Below are positions 16,904 to 25,290 of a stretch of DNA of 62,192 bases, one piece after another (the first letter of the stretch is position 1; the number at the start of each line of letters is the position of its first letter). Source of the stretch: DATKEG01 sp035544515 (GTDB lineage Bacteria; Acidobacteriota; Vicinamibacteria; Fen-336); assembly GCA_035544515.1 (NCBI GenBank), contig DATKEG010000010.1:1-62192 (forward strand), read 5' to 3'. The notes beneath the pieces were generated by a model. That model ran no database searches and was not told where the DNA came from. It saw only the letters and a list, made by a program, of their open reading frames with translations. Both the position numbers and the translations under genes were made by a program.

Positions 16904-17445
16904 ATGATGAGGTCCGCATAGCGCTTGGAAGGCTCTACGAACTCCAGGTGCATGGGGCGCACGGCCTCCAGGTACTGGCGCTCCACGGAGTCGAACGTGC
17001 GGCCGCGCTCCTTCAGGTCGCGCCGGAGCCGGCGGAGGATGCGCACGTCGGCGTCCGTGTCGATGAAGAGCTTGATGTCCATGAGGCGGCGCAGCGGCTC
17101 CTCGGCCAGGATGAGGATGCCCTCGAGGAGGACCACGGGCCGGGGCGTGAGCGGGTCGGTGAGCGTGTGGCGCGAGTAGGTCGCGTGGTCGTAGGTGAGG
17201 TGCGGTACGGGCCGCCCGGCCTTGAGGTCGCGCAGGTCCTGGATGAGCAGCGAGGTGTCGAAGGCGTCCGGGTGGTCGTAATTGATGGTGGCGCGGGCTT
17301 CCGCGCTCAGCCCGCTGCCGTCCTTGTAATACGCGTCCTGGGCCAAGGTCACGCAGCGCCGGGGTCCGAGTCGGTCGAGCAACCGGGACGCGAACGACGT
17401 CTTGCCCGAACCTGTGCCCCCCGCCACGCCGATCAGGACGGACAT
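16828..17445 (-). CDS. udk: Udk, uridine kinase
   Basis: 205 residues from ATG 17445 (a GTG lies one codon upstream). The P-loop GVAGGTGSGKTSF is at about 6-18; TINYDHPDAFD near 57, HLTYDHATYSRH near 84 and VVLLEGILILAEE near 105 are characteristic of uridine kinase. The enzyme phosphorylates uridine and cytidine for pyrimidine salvage. It sits on the opposite strand between ftsE and ftsX, and its last 76 bp are duplicated further downstream. Confidence 0.93.
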   Translation of the reverse strand: MSVLIGVAGGTGSGKTSFASRLLDRLGPRRCVTLAQDAYYKDGSGLSAEARATINYDHPDAFDTSLLIQDLRDLKAGRPVPHLTYDHATYSRHTLTDPLTPRPVVLLEGILILAEEPLRRLMDIKLFIDTDADVRILRRLRRDLKERGRTFDSVERQYLEAVRPMHLEFVEPSKRYADLIIPEGAENAVALEAVVARVNAMLAAA

Positions 17446-17555
17446 CACGGGCGAACGTACGTGGACCGGCCGCCGGCTGTCAACGCCCGCCGGCCAACAC
17501 GCCCGCCGGCCCGGTGGCCTTCGCCGCGAACGTCGCGGATAATCCGGGCCCCGGC

Positions 17556-18452
17556 ATGATGGCTCCGCTCCGCGCCCTGGCCTACTTCCTCGAGGAAGCG
17601 CTCACGAGCCTGTGGCGCGGCCGCCTCATCAACGCGCTCTCCATCGGGACCATCGCGGTCTCCCTCTTCGTTCTGGGCGCCTTCCTGACCGTGGCCGGCA
17701 ACCTCAACCAGGTGGTCGACCGCTGGACCCAGAAGGTGCGCGTGACGTTCTACCTCGCCGACGGCCTGGAGCCCCACATCCTTGACAGCCTGGTGAACCG
17801 CCTGGGGGACGACCCGGCCGTGGAGTCGGTCGAGCTCGTCTCGCGCGAGGAGGCGCTGGAGCGCTTCCGCACGCTCTTCCGCGACCTGCGCACGCTGCCC
17901 GACGACCTTGGCGAGAACCCCTTCCCGGCGTCGCTCGAGGTCGCCCTGCGCGCCCTCGGCCAGTCACCCGACGAAGTACGGCGGCTGGTGCGCCAGTTCG
18001 AGAAGGCGCCCGGCGTGCAGGAGGTGCAATACGACCTTCTCTGGATCGAGCGTCTCTCCACCGCCGCGCGCCTGGTGCGCGGAGTGGGCGCGCTGCTGGG
18101 CGGCATCCTGGTGCTGGCCGGCGTGTTCACGATCTCGAACGTGATCCGGTTGACCGTCTACGCGCGCCAGGACGAGCTGGACATCATGCGCCTGGTGGGA
18201 GCGACGCGCGCGTACGTCAAGGGCCCCTTCGTGGTGGAAGGGATGCTGCAGGGTGGGCTCGGCGGGCTGGTGGCCGTCGGACTGCTCTGGCTCGCCTTCC
18301 GCGTGCTGGCCACGGAGGCGATGGCCGCATCGGACCTCATGGGCCGGACGGTCGTCCTGCTCCCGCGACAGCTCGCCGTGCTGCTCGTGGCCGGCGGCAT
18401 GGTGGCCGGGATCGTGGGCAGCCTGGTCAGCCTGGGACGGACGCGCGTCTGA
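17556..18452 (+). CDS. ftsX: FtsX, cell-division ABC permease
   Basis: 298 residues from ATG 17556; ATG 17559 is also possible. A first membrane helix at about 22-45 is followed by a periplasmic domain (about 50-165) that contacts murein hydrolases or their activators, then three helices at about 175-200, 225-250 and 268-290. LDIMRLVGATRAYVKGPF is the FtsX/MacB coupling segment. GATAAT (17538-17543) ends 12 nt before the ATG, so ftsX appears to have its own promoter with a leader of about 6 nt, consistent with its separation from ftsE. Its stop directly abuts the convergent next gene. Confidence 0.92.
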   Translation: MMAPLRALAYFLEEALTSLWRGRLINALSIGTIAVSLFVLGAFLTVAGNLNQVVDRWTQKVRVTFYLADGLEPHILDSLVNRLGDDPAVESVELVSREEALERFRTLFRDLRTLPDDLGENPFPASLEVALRALGQSPDEVRRLVRQFEKAPGVQEVQYDLLWIERLSTAARLVRGVGALLGGILVLAGVFTISNVIRLTVYARQDELDIMRLVGATRAYVKGPFVVEGMLQGGLGGLVAVGLLWLAFRVLATEAMAASDLMGRTVVLLPRQLAVLLVAGGMVAGIVGSLVSLGRTRV

Positions 18453-19214
18453 TCAGAACTTGTACGTCTTCCCCTGGATGAACAGGTGGAGCCGCTTCCG
18501 TCCCAGCTCCCGCACCTGCTGCCGGATGCGCTTGAGATGCTTCGGCTTGAACCCGTAGAGGTACACGGGCACGTCCACCTTGAGCTTCTTCAGCTCGTGC
18601 GCCAGTCCGGCCGGCGTGAGATGGCCCGACACGTTGGCCAGGTCCTGCATCTCGTTCGGGAAGGACGTCTCGGTGATCACGGCCTTGAGGTTCCGGGTCG
18701 CGTTCACCACCTCCCAGAACCGCTCCGTGGGTCCGGTGTCGCTGGAGAAGGCGACCGCCGCCTTCTTGTCCTCCACGATGAAGCCCGTGGTCGGGACGAT
18801 GTGCGAGACGTGGATGGCCCGGAAGGTGAGCCCGTTTATGGTGAAGGGCTTCTCGGGCGTGATCTCGATCAGCTTCAGGACCGGCGTCATGTCGTTGGGC
18901 AGGCTGGTGAAGTCGGGCCAGGTGAGGTTGTTGAACAGGTGGTTTCGCATCGAGGCCACGACTTCCGGGATGGCGTAGATGCGCAGGGAAAAACCGGGCG
19001 AGCTGAAGTTGTTGTCGATGAGGAAGGGCAGCGTGCACGTGTGGTCGAGGTGCGAGTGCGAGATGAGGATGTCCTTGACCTTCACCTGCTGCTTGAGCGA
19101 GAGCGCGCTCGAAACCCAGCCGGCGTCGAGCGCCACGGTGTCGTTGACTAGGAGCGAGGTCATCCCGTGGCCGGGGATGTTCCCTCCGTAGCAGCCGAGC
19201 ACCTTAAGCTTCAT
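18453..19214 (-). CDS. Metallo-beta-lactamase-fold hydrolase resembling class II 3',5'-cyclic-nucleotide phosphodiesterase
   Basis: 253 residues. The metal motif HSHLDHT is at about 53-59, and further ligands are likely at HVSH near 135, SSDTG near 157 and in the C-terminal third. The overall arrangement (GCYGGNIPGHGMTSLLVN at the N-terminus and SSDTGPTERFWEVVN) resembles class II cAMP phosphodiesterases rather than RNase Z or lactamases. It may lower a cyclic nucleotide, but this is inference. Its Lys/Asn content is higher than its neighbours'. A TTGACA-17-TTACCG promoter lies upstream. Confidence 0.75.
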   Translation of the reverse strand: MKLKVLGCYGGNIPGHGMTSLLVNDTVALDAGWVSSALSLKQQVKVKDILISHSHLDHTCTLPFLIDNNFSSPGFSLRIYAIPEVVASMRNHLFNNLTWPDFTSLPNDMTPVLKLIEITPEKPFTINGLTFRAIHVSHIVPTTGFIVEDKKAAVAFSSDTGPTERFWEVVNATRNLKAVITETSFPNEMQDLANVSGHLTPAGLAHELKKLKVDVPVYLYGFKPKHLKRIRQQVRELGRKRLHLFIQGKTYKF

Positions 19215-19275
19215 CGCCGCCGTGCTGCTCCAAGTAACTCATTTTGAGACGTTTGGCGGGTCAGGGTCGCGGCGA

Positions 19276-19304
19276 CGGTAACATGCGCAAACTTGCAGTG
19301 TCAA
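19276..19304 (-). promoter_or_regulatory. Sigma70-type promoter for the phosphodiesterase-like gene
   Basis: On the minus strand TTGACA (19304-19299), a 17-nt spacer and TTACCG (19281-19276) precede the gene by about 60 nt. A GGAG lies 14 nt before its ATG. Confidence 0.6.
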
Positions 19305-19388
19305 GTGGCCGCGCGCACGCAGGCCCGCAAATGCACAACGCACGGTAGCCGAACGACGCACGCACGCGAGGGATTGTAGCCTTTACGC

Positions 19389-19418
19389 TTGACACCGCCG
19401 CGGCGCGGTTCGTACACT
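19389..19418 (+). promoter_or_regulatory. Strong sigma70-type promoter of the short transcription unit
   Basis: TTGACA (19389-19394) and TACACT (19413-19418) are separated by 18 nt. Transcription should begin near 19425, only a few bases before the extended Shine-Dalgarno sequence. Confidence 0.75.
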
Positions 19419-19446
19419 TCCGCCACGCGAGAAAGGAGGTGGTCCA

Positions 19447-19506
19447 GTGGACAGTTGCCATAAACCACGCGAGGTGGCTGACGTCGGGGAGGTGAGCCGA
19501 GCGTAG
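19447..19506 (+). CDS. Predicted 19-residue peptide
   Basis: GTG start, TAG stop; product MDSCHKPREVADVGEVSRA. The GTG follows the extended Shine-Dalgarno by normal spacing. It has one Cys and one His and no hydrophobic segment. Two further SD-like stretches (GAGGTGG, GAGGTGAG) lie within the coding sequence. Translation is predicted only from the ribosome site. Confidence 0.5.
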   Translation: MDSCHKPREVADVGEVSRA

Positions 19507-19613
19507 TCAACCGGCACTCTCAACTGGATGCCTCCGACCCGGGGCCGGATCGGTCCCGCGCCGGGCGGGGGCCGCTAGGCGCGACTTCCTGGCGAATCCC
19601 AACAGCCGACCGG

Positions 19614-19652
19614 CCCCGGAGGGAACGAAAACCCTCCGGGGTTTTTCCTTTT
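19614..19652 (+). terminator. Rho-independent terminator
   Basis: CCCCGGAGGG (19614-19623) pairs perfectly with CCCTCCGGGG (19632-19641) around AACGAAAA, followed by a T-rich tract (TTTTTCCTTTT, 19642-19652). This is the only classical intrinsic terminator I see in the window. Confidence 0.92.
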
Positions 19653-19656
19653 AAAC

Positions 19657-19760
19657 CGGAATGCGCTGCTCTCCGCTCCGCGCTCGACTTCATCAAACGC
19701 GTCGCGCCGGGATGAACCCGGCGCGAGCGACAGTGGAAACGCTCCGCTGCGAGCAGCGAA
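19657..19760. repeat. REP-like structured element copy D
   Basis: The central stem TCGCGCCGGG/CCCGGCGCGA (19702-19726) has the loop ATGAA. An outer stem joins CGCTGCTC near 19664 to GAGCAGCG near 19751. Copy G (44421-44530) has the same plan and shared blocks (CTCCGCTCCGCGCT, ACGCTCCGCT), but its paired arms differ in sequence on both sides. The element follows the terminator and precedes the OPT gene's 3' end. Confidence 0.8.
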
Positions 19761-19822
19761 CTCGAGTCGTCAAGCAGTGCTTGAGGTAGCCCCTTCCGCC
19801 ACCGCGTGCGCGGTGTCGGTCT

Positions 19823-22021
19823 TTACGCCTCTACCCTGCGGTCCGGGGTGCCCGGCAGGTCCGCCTTCGGCGGCGGGGGCGTTTGCAGCGGCTTGCGGGC
19901 GTAGTGGTAGAGGGAGAAGCCGAGCAGGGCGAAGACCACGAGGGCCACGATGTTCGAGTCGCCGAGGCCGAGAGCGGGGCCGAACTTCACCGCGTCCACC
20001 GGCAGCCACCCCGCGCCCTCCATCACCTTGAGGCCCATGGCGAGCAGGCCGACGATGCCGCCGGCGGCGATGAGGCCGCTGGCGTAGAGCGCGCCGGGGC
20101 TGGCCTCGCCCTCTTCCGTCTTCTTCATCCCGCGCTCCGCGAGCCACCGGACGATGCCGCCGCAGAAGATGGCCGCGGTCGTGCCGATGGAAAGGTACGA
20201 CCCGACGGCGAAGCTCAGTGAGCGGATGCCGAGCAACTCCACCGCGATCACGAGGAAGACGCCGAGGAGCACCAGCCCCCAGGGCAGCTTTTGCGTGAGG
20301 ATGCCGTTGATGACGACGGACATGAGGCGGGCCTGCGGCGCGGGCGCGTCCTGGCTGCCGATGCCCTGGATCCACTGCAGCTCGACCTGGCCGGTCTGCG
20401 GGTCGAGCAGGTATTTGCCTTCCGCCACCGTCGAGGAGCCGATGGCGTTGAGGACGGTGTAGCTCCGGCCCTGGTACTCCTTCTCGCCCTGCACGACCAC
20501 GCCTTCGGGCAGGGCGTTCACGTCCACGACCACGGCCGCCGGCTGGTAGCGCTCGAGCGCCTTGTTCATCAGCATGAGCGTGCCGCCGATGACGAACGCG
20601 GACGCGGTCACCCCCGCGAACAGCGCGATCTGCTGCGACGACGGCGTGGCGCCCACCAGGAAGCCGGTCTTGAGGTCCTGCGAGGTGGCGCCCGCGTTGG
20701 CCGCGGCGATGCACACCACTCCGCCCACGGTCAGGGCGAGCGCCGCGTAGGCCGGCCCCGTCCAGCCCGCGGCCAGGAAGAGCGCGCAGGTGGCCATGAG
20801 CGTGGCGATCGTCATTCCGGACACCGGGTTCGCGGACGTGCCGATGAGGCCGCAGATGCGGGACGACACCGTCACGAACAGGAATCCGAACACCACCACC
20901 AGGACCGAGGCCATGGCGTTGTCGAAGGCGCCGGTGGGAGCGCTCGGGACGGGCTTGAGCGTCAGCAGCGACCACAGCATCAGGACGATCACGGCCGAGC
21001 CGGCCAGCACCAGGGTGAGGGGCAGGTCGCGGTCGATCCGCTCGCCCACGTTGGGGCCGCCGCCCGTGTCGCTCTTGCGCAGCTCCGTCGCCCCCGCGCG
21101 CAGGGCGGCCACGATCGTGGGCAGGGTCTTGGCCAGCGTGATCAGGCCGGCGGCGGCCACCGCCCCCGCGCCGATGTAGCGGATGTAGAAGTTCCAGAGC
21201 TGGTCCGACGTCATCAGCGCGATGGGCACGGTGCTGGGATAGATCGGCGTGGGCACCAGGCTGCCGAAGAACTTGATGGCGGGCATCATCACCAGCCAGG
21301 AGAAGACGCCGCCCGCGAAGATGGTGCCCGCGATGCGGGGGCCGATGATGTACCCGACGCCCAGGTATTCCGAGGTGATGTTGGCGCGCAGCGAGGCGCC
21401 GGGCAAGAAGAGCGGGTCGTAGGTGGGCGTGCTCTTCACCACCGCGAACGCATGCTCGTTCTGGAAGAGGGTGTAGACGCCGCCCAGGCCGAGGCCGTAG
21501 AAGACGCGGCTGGCGAAGGAACCGCCTTTCTCGCCCGCCACCAGCACGTCGGCGCAGGCCGTTCCCTCGGGATAGAGCAGGTTGGCGTGCTCCTTCACGA
21601 TGAGCTGCCGCCGGAGCGGGATCATGAAGAGCACGCCCAGCCAGCCTCCGATCATGGCCAGGAAGAGGATGCGGGAGTACTCCAGGTCGAAGCCGAGGAA
21701 GATGAGGGCGGGCAGCGTGAAGATGACGCCCGCCGCCACCGACTCGCCGGCGGAACCCGTGGTCTGGACGATGTTGTTCTCCAGGATGGTGGACCCGAAC
21801 CTGCGCAGCAGCCCGATGGAGAGCACGGCGATGGGGATGGACGCGGAGACGGTCAGGCCGGCGCGCAGGCCCACGTAGACCGTGACCGCGCCGAACACCA
21901 GCCCGAAGAACATGCCCACGATCACGGCCCGCGCGGTCAGCTCCGGAACCCTCGCGTCGTTGGCGACGTAGGGCCTGAACTCGGCGGCGGGCGCGGCGGC
22001 CGGCTGATGCTCGAGGGCCAT
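19823..22021 (-). CDS. OPT-family oligopeptide/metal-chelate transporter
   Basis: 732 residues, all alpha membrane protein with about 15 hydrophobic segments, the OPT/YSL size. The N-terminal ELTARAVIVGMFFGLVFGAV and GLRAGLTVSASIPIAVL, and the central GTSANPVSGMTIATL, are family signatures. OPT members import peptides or metal-chelator complexes by proton coupling; the substrate is unknown. ATG start with a good Shine-Dalgarno (GGAGGAAAG adjacent to the ATG). Confidence 0.92.
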   Translation of the reverse strand: MALEHQPAAAPAAEFRPYVANDARVPELTARAVIVGMFFGLVFGAVTVYVGLRAGLTVSASIPIAVLSIGLLRRFGSTILENNIVQTTGSAGESVAAGVIFTLPALIFLGFDLEYSRILFLAMIGGWLGVLFMIPLRRQLIVKEHANLLYPEGTACADVLVAGEKGGSFASRVFYGLGLGGVYTLFQNEHAFAVVKSTPTYDPLFLPGASLRANITSEYLGVGYIIGPRIAGTIFAGGVFSWLVMMPAIKFFGSLVPTPIYPSTVPIALMTSDQLWNFYIRYIGAGAVAAAGLITLAKTLPTIVAALRAGATELRKSDTGGGPNVGERIDRDLPLTLVLAGSAVIVLMLWSLLTLKPVPSAPTGAFDNAMASVLVVVFGFLFVTVSSRICGLIGTSANPVSGMTIATLMATCALFLAAGWTGPAYAALALTVGGVVCIAAANAGATSQDLKTGFLVGATPSSQQIALFAGVTASAFVIGGTLMLMNKALERYQPAAVVVDVNALPEGVVVQGEKEYQGRSYTVLNAIGSSTVAEGKYLLDPQTGQVELQWIQGIGSQDAPAPQARLMSVVINGILTQKLPWGLVLLGVFLVIAVELLGIRSLSFAVGSYLSIGTTAAIFCGGIVRWLAERGMKKTEEGEASPGALYASGLIAAGGIVGLLAMGLKVMEGAGWLPVDAVKFGPALGLGDSNIVALVVFALLGFSLYHYARKPLQTPPPPKADLPGTPDRRVEA

Positions 22022-22143
22022 CTTTCCTCCGCGGCAGAAGCGGCGTCATGCGTCGAGAACGGGGGTTGGCCAGGATCGTAACCGTGCCCCGGCGGGCCGT
22101 CAACGCGTTGAGCGGGGCCCGGAAAAGGGGGCGGCGCCCGCGC

Positions 22144-22174
22144 TTGACTCGGCCGGTCCGGCGGGACCTATACT
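22144..22174 (+). promoter_or_regulatory. Promoter placing the start codon at +1 (leaderless)
   Basis: TTGACT (22144-22149) and TATACT (22169-22174) are 19 nt apart. The ATG at 22180 begins 5 nt after the -10 box, so the mRNA should have no leader. No Shine-Dalgarno exists. Confidence 0.6.
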
Positions 22175-22179
22175 GGTCC

Positions 22180-23475
22180 ATGAGCGTCCGGACCACCGCC
22201 TCCCTCCTCACCCTGGGATGCGCGCTCGCGGCCACCCTGGCCGCCCCCGGTCCGGGGGCCGCCCAGATGATCATGGGCGGCGGCTTCGACCGCTACAGCG
22301 GGCGTTACGGCGACCCGGTCGAGGTCGCCCTCGAGGACCTGGCCCGCGGCTTCGGCTACAGCAAACGGGCGGTGATCACCCAGGGCGTGCTGGACATGAT
22401 GGACGGGGGCCAGCAGTACTTCCGCCTGCGCGACGAGGGCGCGGAGGTGCTGGTGCTGGCCGTGCCCAACGCCTACGACGACGTCCGGCGCCTGCTCGGC
22501 CGCGAGGTGGAGGTGGTGGGGCTCGTGCGGGAGGTCCCCTACCGGCAACAGTGCTGCCGCGAAGCCCAGGGCGGCGGCTGCATGATGTGGCAGAGCCAGT
22601 GCGACGACCCGGACCTGCCCGCGCTGCCCAACCTGGAACAGGGCAGGAGCCACTGGCCGAACGTCTCCATCACGATCTGGGGCATCACCGACATGACGCC
22701 CCCGCCGGGTACCCAGCGCAAGCGCGAGTACAAGGGCGCGTCGCTCGAGTCGCTGGTGATGAACCCCGGCGACAAGGACGGCCAGACCGTCCGCGTGATC
22801 GGCCAGTTCCGCGGCAAGAACCTCTACGGCGACCTCCCCATCCGCTCGCAGAAGGGGTCGTCGGACTGGGTGATCAAGGACGACGCATTCGCGGTCTGGG
22901 TCACGGGCAAGAAACCGAAGGGATCGGGCTGGCAGCTCGACACCGGCCTCAAGCGCGACACCGGCCGCTGGCTCGAAGTCGTCGGCCGCGTGCAGACGGT
23001 CAACGGCGTCACGTACCTGCGCGCCGTGCAGGTGGCCCTGGCCAGCGCGCCCTCGCCGACGGCCACGGTGGAGGCGCCCCCGCCTCCGCCGGAGCGCCCG
23101 AAGGTGCCGCCCGTCGTGGTGTTCTCCCTCCCCCTCGACGGCGAGGAGGAGGTCGCCACCGACAGCCGCTTCGTCGTGCAGTTCAGCAAGGACATGGACG
23201 AGAACACGTTCGCGGGACGGGTGATGCTGCGCTACTCCGGCCCGGTCCTGCCCGGCGATCGCGCCTTCGACGGCGTAACGCTCGCGTACGACGGCGGCCG
23301 GCGCGCGCTCACCGTGGATCCGCGCGACGTGCTGCGTCCCGGGCGTTCCGTGGAGCTGCTCCTGCTGCCCGGCATCCTCGACGTCGACGGCCTCCCGCTG
23401 ACGCCCCGGCCCGGGCGATCCGACGAGATGGCGGAGTTGGCGATCGACGTCTTCACGAACCTGATCGGCGGCTGA
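22180..23475 (+). CDS. Secreted protein with C-terminal Ig-like domain, unknown function
   Basis: 431 residues from ATG 22180. A signal peptide (about 1-28) is followed by a region with a Cys cluster (QCCREAQGGGCMMWQSQC, about 123-140) and an OB-like segment (VRVIGQFRGKNLYGDLP, near 205). After a Pro-rich linker (PPPPPERPKVPP) comes an Ig-like domain like those with 'large Ala/Pro extracellular' repeats (VFSLPLDGEEEVATDSRFVVQFSKDMDENTF is split here by my reading as a bacterial Ig-like fold of about 105 residues). No enzyme motif is seen. It is convergent with the next gene. Confidence 0.6.
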   Translation: MSVRTTASLLTLGCALAATLAAPGPGAAQMIMGGGFDRYSGRYGDPVEVALEDLARGFGYSKRAVITQGVLDMMDGGQQYFRLRDEGAEVLVLAVPNAYDDVRRLLGREVEVVGLVREVPYRQQCCREAQGGGCMMWQSQCDDPDLPALPNLEQGRSHWPNVSITIWGITDMTPPPGTQRKREYKGASLESLVMNPGDKDGQTVRVIGQFRGKNLYGDLPIRSQKGSSDWVIKDDAFAVWVTGKKPKGSGWQLDTGLKRDTGRWLEVVGRVQTVNGVTYLRAVQVALASAPSPTATVEAPPPPPERPKVPPVVVFSLPLDGEEEVATDSRFVVQFSKDMDENTFAGRVMLRYSGPVLPGDRAFDGVTLAYDGGRRALTVDPRDVLRPGRSVELLLLPGILDVDGLPLTPRPGRSDEMAELAIDVFTNLIGG

Positions 23476-23477
23476 AG

Positions 23478-23492
23478 GGGGGCGGCGCCCCC
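23478..23492. terminator. GC-rich hairpin between convergent genes
   Basis: GGGGGC (23478-23483) pairs with GCCCCC (23487-23492) with a 3-nt loop, just after the stop of the secreted-protein gene. There is no T-tract, so termination is only possible, not shown. Confidence 0.35.
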
Positions 23493-23525
23493 ACGGCGCC
23501 CGGCCACGGCCCTGCTGCTCCCCGG

Positions 23526-25241
23526 TCAGCGCTTCTTGAGTACGACGATCTCCGGGTCGAGGAACTCGGCGGGGGGACGCTTCCAGCCCTGCTGCCTGAA
23601 GCGGGCCACGGTCTCGAAGCCGGCGCGGCCCTCCAGCAACGCGCGGAAGAAGGCGGCGCGCTCGGGCCGCTGGTCCGGGTGGTCGAGGAAGCGCTCGTAG
23701 TAGGACGCGGTCAGGATCAGCCACGGCGAGGCCTCGGCCGGGTACCGCGCCGCGGCCTCCGCGAAGCGGTCGGAGGGCGCCATCTCGCGCGAGAGCGTCG
23801 GCACCACCCGCAGCGTCCGGCCCGGGGGCAGCGTCGGCGCGTACCCGGGCAGGTTCGAGATGAGGTCCACGGTCGCGCCGGCCGGCACGTGCCGCTCGAT
23901 CCACCGCGTGGCCTGCCGCCGCGCGTCCACGTAGAACAGGCGCACGACCAATACGGCGCCGAGCGCGGCGCGCGCGAGGACGAGGCCGGCCGCCAGGCGC
24001 CGGGTGCGCAGACCCGGCACGGCGGAGAGCCCCAGCGCCGCGAGCCACGCGGCGGCCGGGAACACCGGAGCCAGGAAGCGCAGTGCGCGATGGGCGGACG
24101 CGGCGACGAGCACGTAGGGCGCGACCGCCGCCAGCGCCAGGACGGCCGCCGCCTTGTCGCGCCGGGCGCGCGCCGCCGCCATGAGCAACCCCACGCCCGC
24201 CGCGAGCAGGACGGGTCCCGTCAGGCCGTCGCCGAGCAGACGCAGGTAGGGGCCGAAAGACGTGCCGGAGCCCGTGAGCCCCTTGTATTCGAAGCGCGTC
24301 TGGTCGTTGAAGGCGAGCGCGCTGAGGAACGGGATCGGATCGATGAGCACGTAGGGAGATCCGGCGACGAACCCGGCGGCCGCCGAGAGCACGACGACGG
24401 CCACCCCGCGGCGCGCCACGCGCACCGCCCAGGGCCGGCGCGCGCGCGCGAGGGCGGCCAGGGCCACCGCGAGCGCACCGAGGACGAGCGCGGCCACGCC
24501 CATCCGGCGCGTGAAGCGCAGCGCGCTCGCCGGATGCAGGAGTCGCGCGTCGTCGAGCCGCAGGCGAGCGGCGAGCGCGCCGTCGCCGCCGAGCACCAGG
24601 GCCAGTCCCAGCGCGAGCGCGGCCAGGCCGAGGGCCCCCAGCCAGAGCGCCCCTGGGCGGTCGCGATGGTCGGGGTCGCGCAGCCACACGGCGGCCAGCG
24701 CGGGCACGGCGAGGGCGGCGGCGGTGTACTTGGTGGACGCGGTCAGACCCAGGACGAGGCCGAGAGCGGCGGCGCCCGCGCGTCCCTCCGCGTGGGCCAC
24801 GGCCACGGCGAGCGTCGCCGCCGTGCCGAGCAGGAGCCACGCCTCCGGGGTCGCGAAGTGGCAGAGGTTCACGAACCCCGGCAGGAGCGCCAGCAGGAAC
24901 GCGGGCAGCGCGCCCAGGCGCGGGTGCGCGCTCCACGCCGCCAGCCCGAGCACGAGGACGGCGGCGGCGCCGGCCACCGCCGAGAGCGACCGGCCCAGCC
25001 ACAGCGGATCGCTCGCGTGTCCGGGCAGGAGAAAGGCGCGCGCGATCCGCTCCTGCAGCCGGACCGGAGCCAGCATCACGTACAGGGGCAGCGACGGGTT
25101 CACGAAAGAGTCGGGCGCCAGGCTGCCGCCTTCGACCATCCGCGCGGCCACGTCCGCCTTCTCGTCCGGATGCCAGCGCGACGGCAGGCCCCAGGTGACA
25201 CCGGCGGAACTGAGGGCCAGGCTCAGCAGGGCGGCCCCCAA
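23526..25241 (-). CDS. Membrane glycosyltransferase of the GT39/ArnT-like GT-C class
   Basis: About 571 residues from TTG 25241; the start is uncertain because no ATG or GTG lies between the purE stop and the first helix. After an N-terminal helix comes the GT-C loop (SRWHPDEKADVA with an acidic pair), then about eleven further helices and a C-terminal soluble domain (about 445-571, including ATRWIERHVPAGA and ISNLPGY). Such enzymes use polyprenyl-phosphate sugars to glycosylate lipids or proteins outside the membrane. It follows purE by 49 bp in the same direction. It is not closely similar to the three other GT-C proteins in the window. Confidence 0.8.
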   Translation of the reverse strand: MGAALLSLALSSAGVTWGLPSRWHPDEKADVAARMVEGGSLAPDSFVNPSLPLYVMLAPVRLQERIARAFLLPGHASDPLWLGRSLSAVAGAAAVLVLGLAAWSAHPRLGALPAFLLALLPGFVNLCHFATPEAWLLLGTAATLAVAVAHAEGRAGAAALGLVLGLTASTKYTAAALAVPALAAVWLRDPDHRDRPGALWLGALGLAALALGLALVLGGDGALAARLRLDDARLLHPASALRFTRRMGVAALVLGALAVALAALARARRPWAVRVARRGVAVVVLSAAAGFVAGSPYVLIDPIPFLSALAFNDQTRFEYKGLTGSGTSFGPYLRLLGDGLTGPVLLAAGVGLLMAAARARRDKAAAVLALAAVAPYVLVAASAHRALRFLAPVFPAAAWLAALGLSAVPGLRTRRLAAGLVLARAALGAVLVVRLFYVDARRQATRWIERHVPAGATVDLISNLPGYAPTLPPGRTLRVVPTLSREMAPSDRFAEAAARYPAEASPWLILTASYYERFLDHPDQRPERAAFFRALLEGRAGFETVARFRQQGWKRPPAEFLDPEIVVLKKR

Positions 25242-25290
25242 CAGCGATCGCGGAGGGCCGGGGCTCGAGCGCGTGGCGAGCGCGTCCGGC

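Larger units (their letters stand above)
19425..19652 (+). ncRNA. Short stand-alone RNA (about 228 nt) with an extended anti-anti-Shine-Dalgarno stretch
   Basis: Bounded by a consensus promoter and a strong terminator, this transcript starts with AGAAAGGAGGTGGTCC (19430-19445), followed by AG. This is complementary to the 3' end of 16S rRNA over about 18 nt with a single G-U. A 19-codon ORF follows, then about 100 nt that can fold (for example GGGGCCG near 19567 with CGGCCCC at 19611-19617). No long gene lies in it and the flanking genes run the other way. It could be a leader-peptide mRNA, a ribosome-binding small RNA, or both. I cannot assign a known RNA family. Confidence 0.65.
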
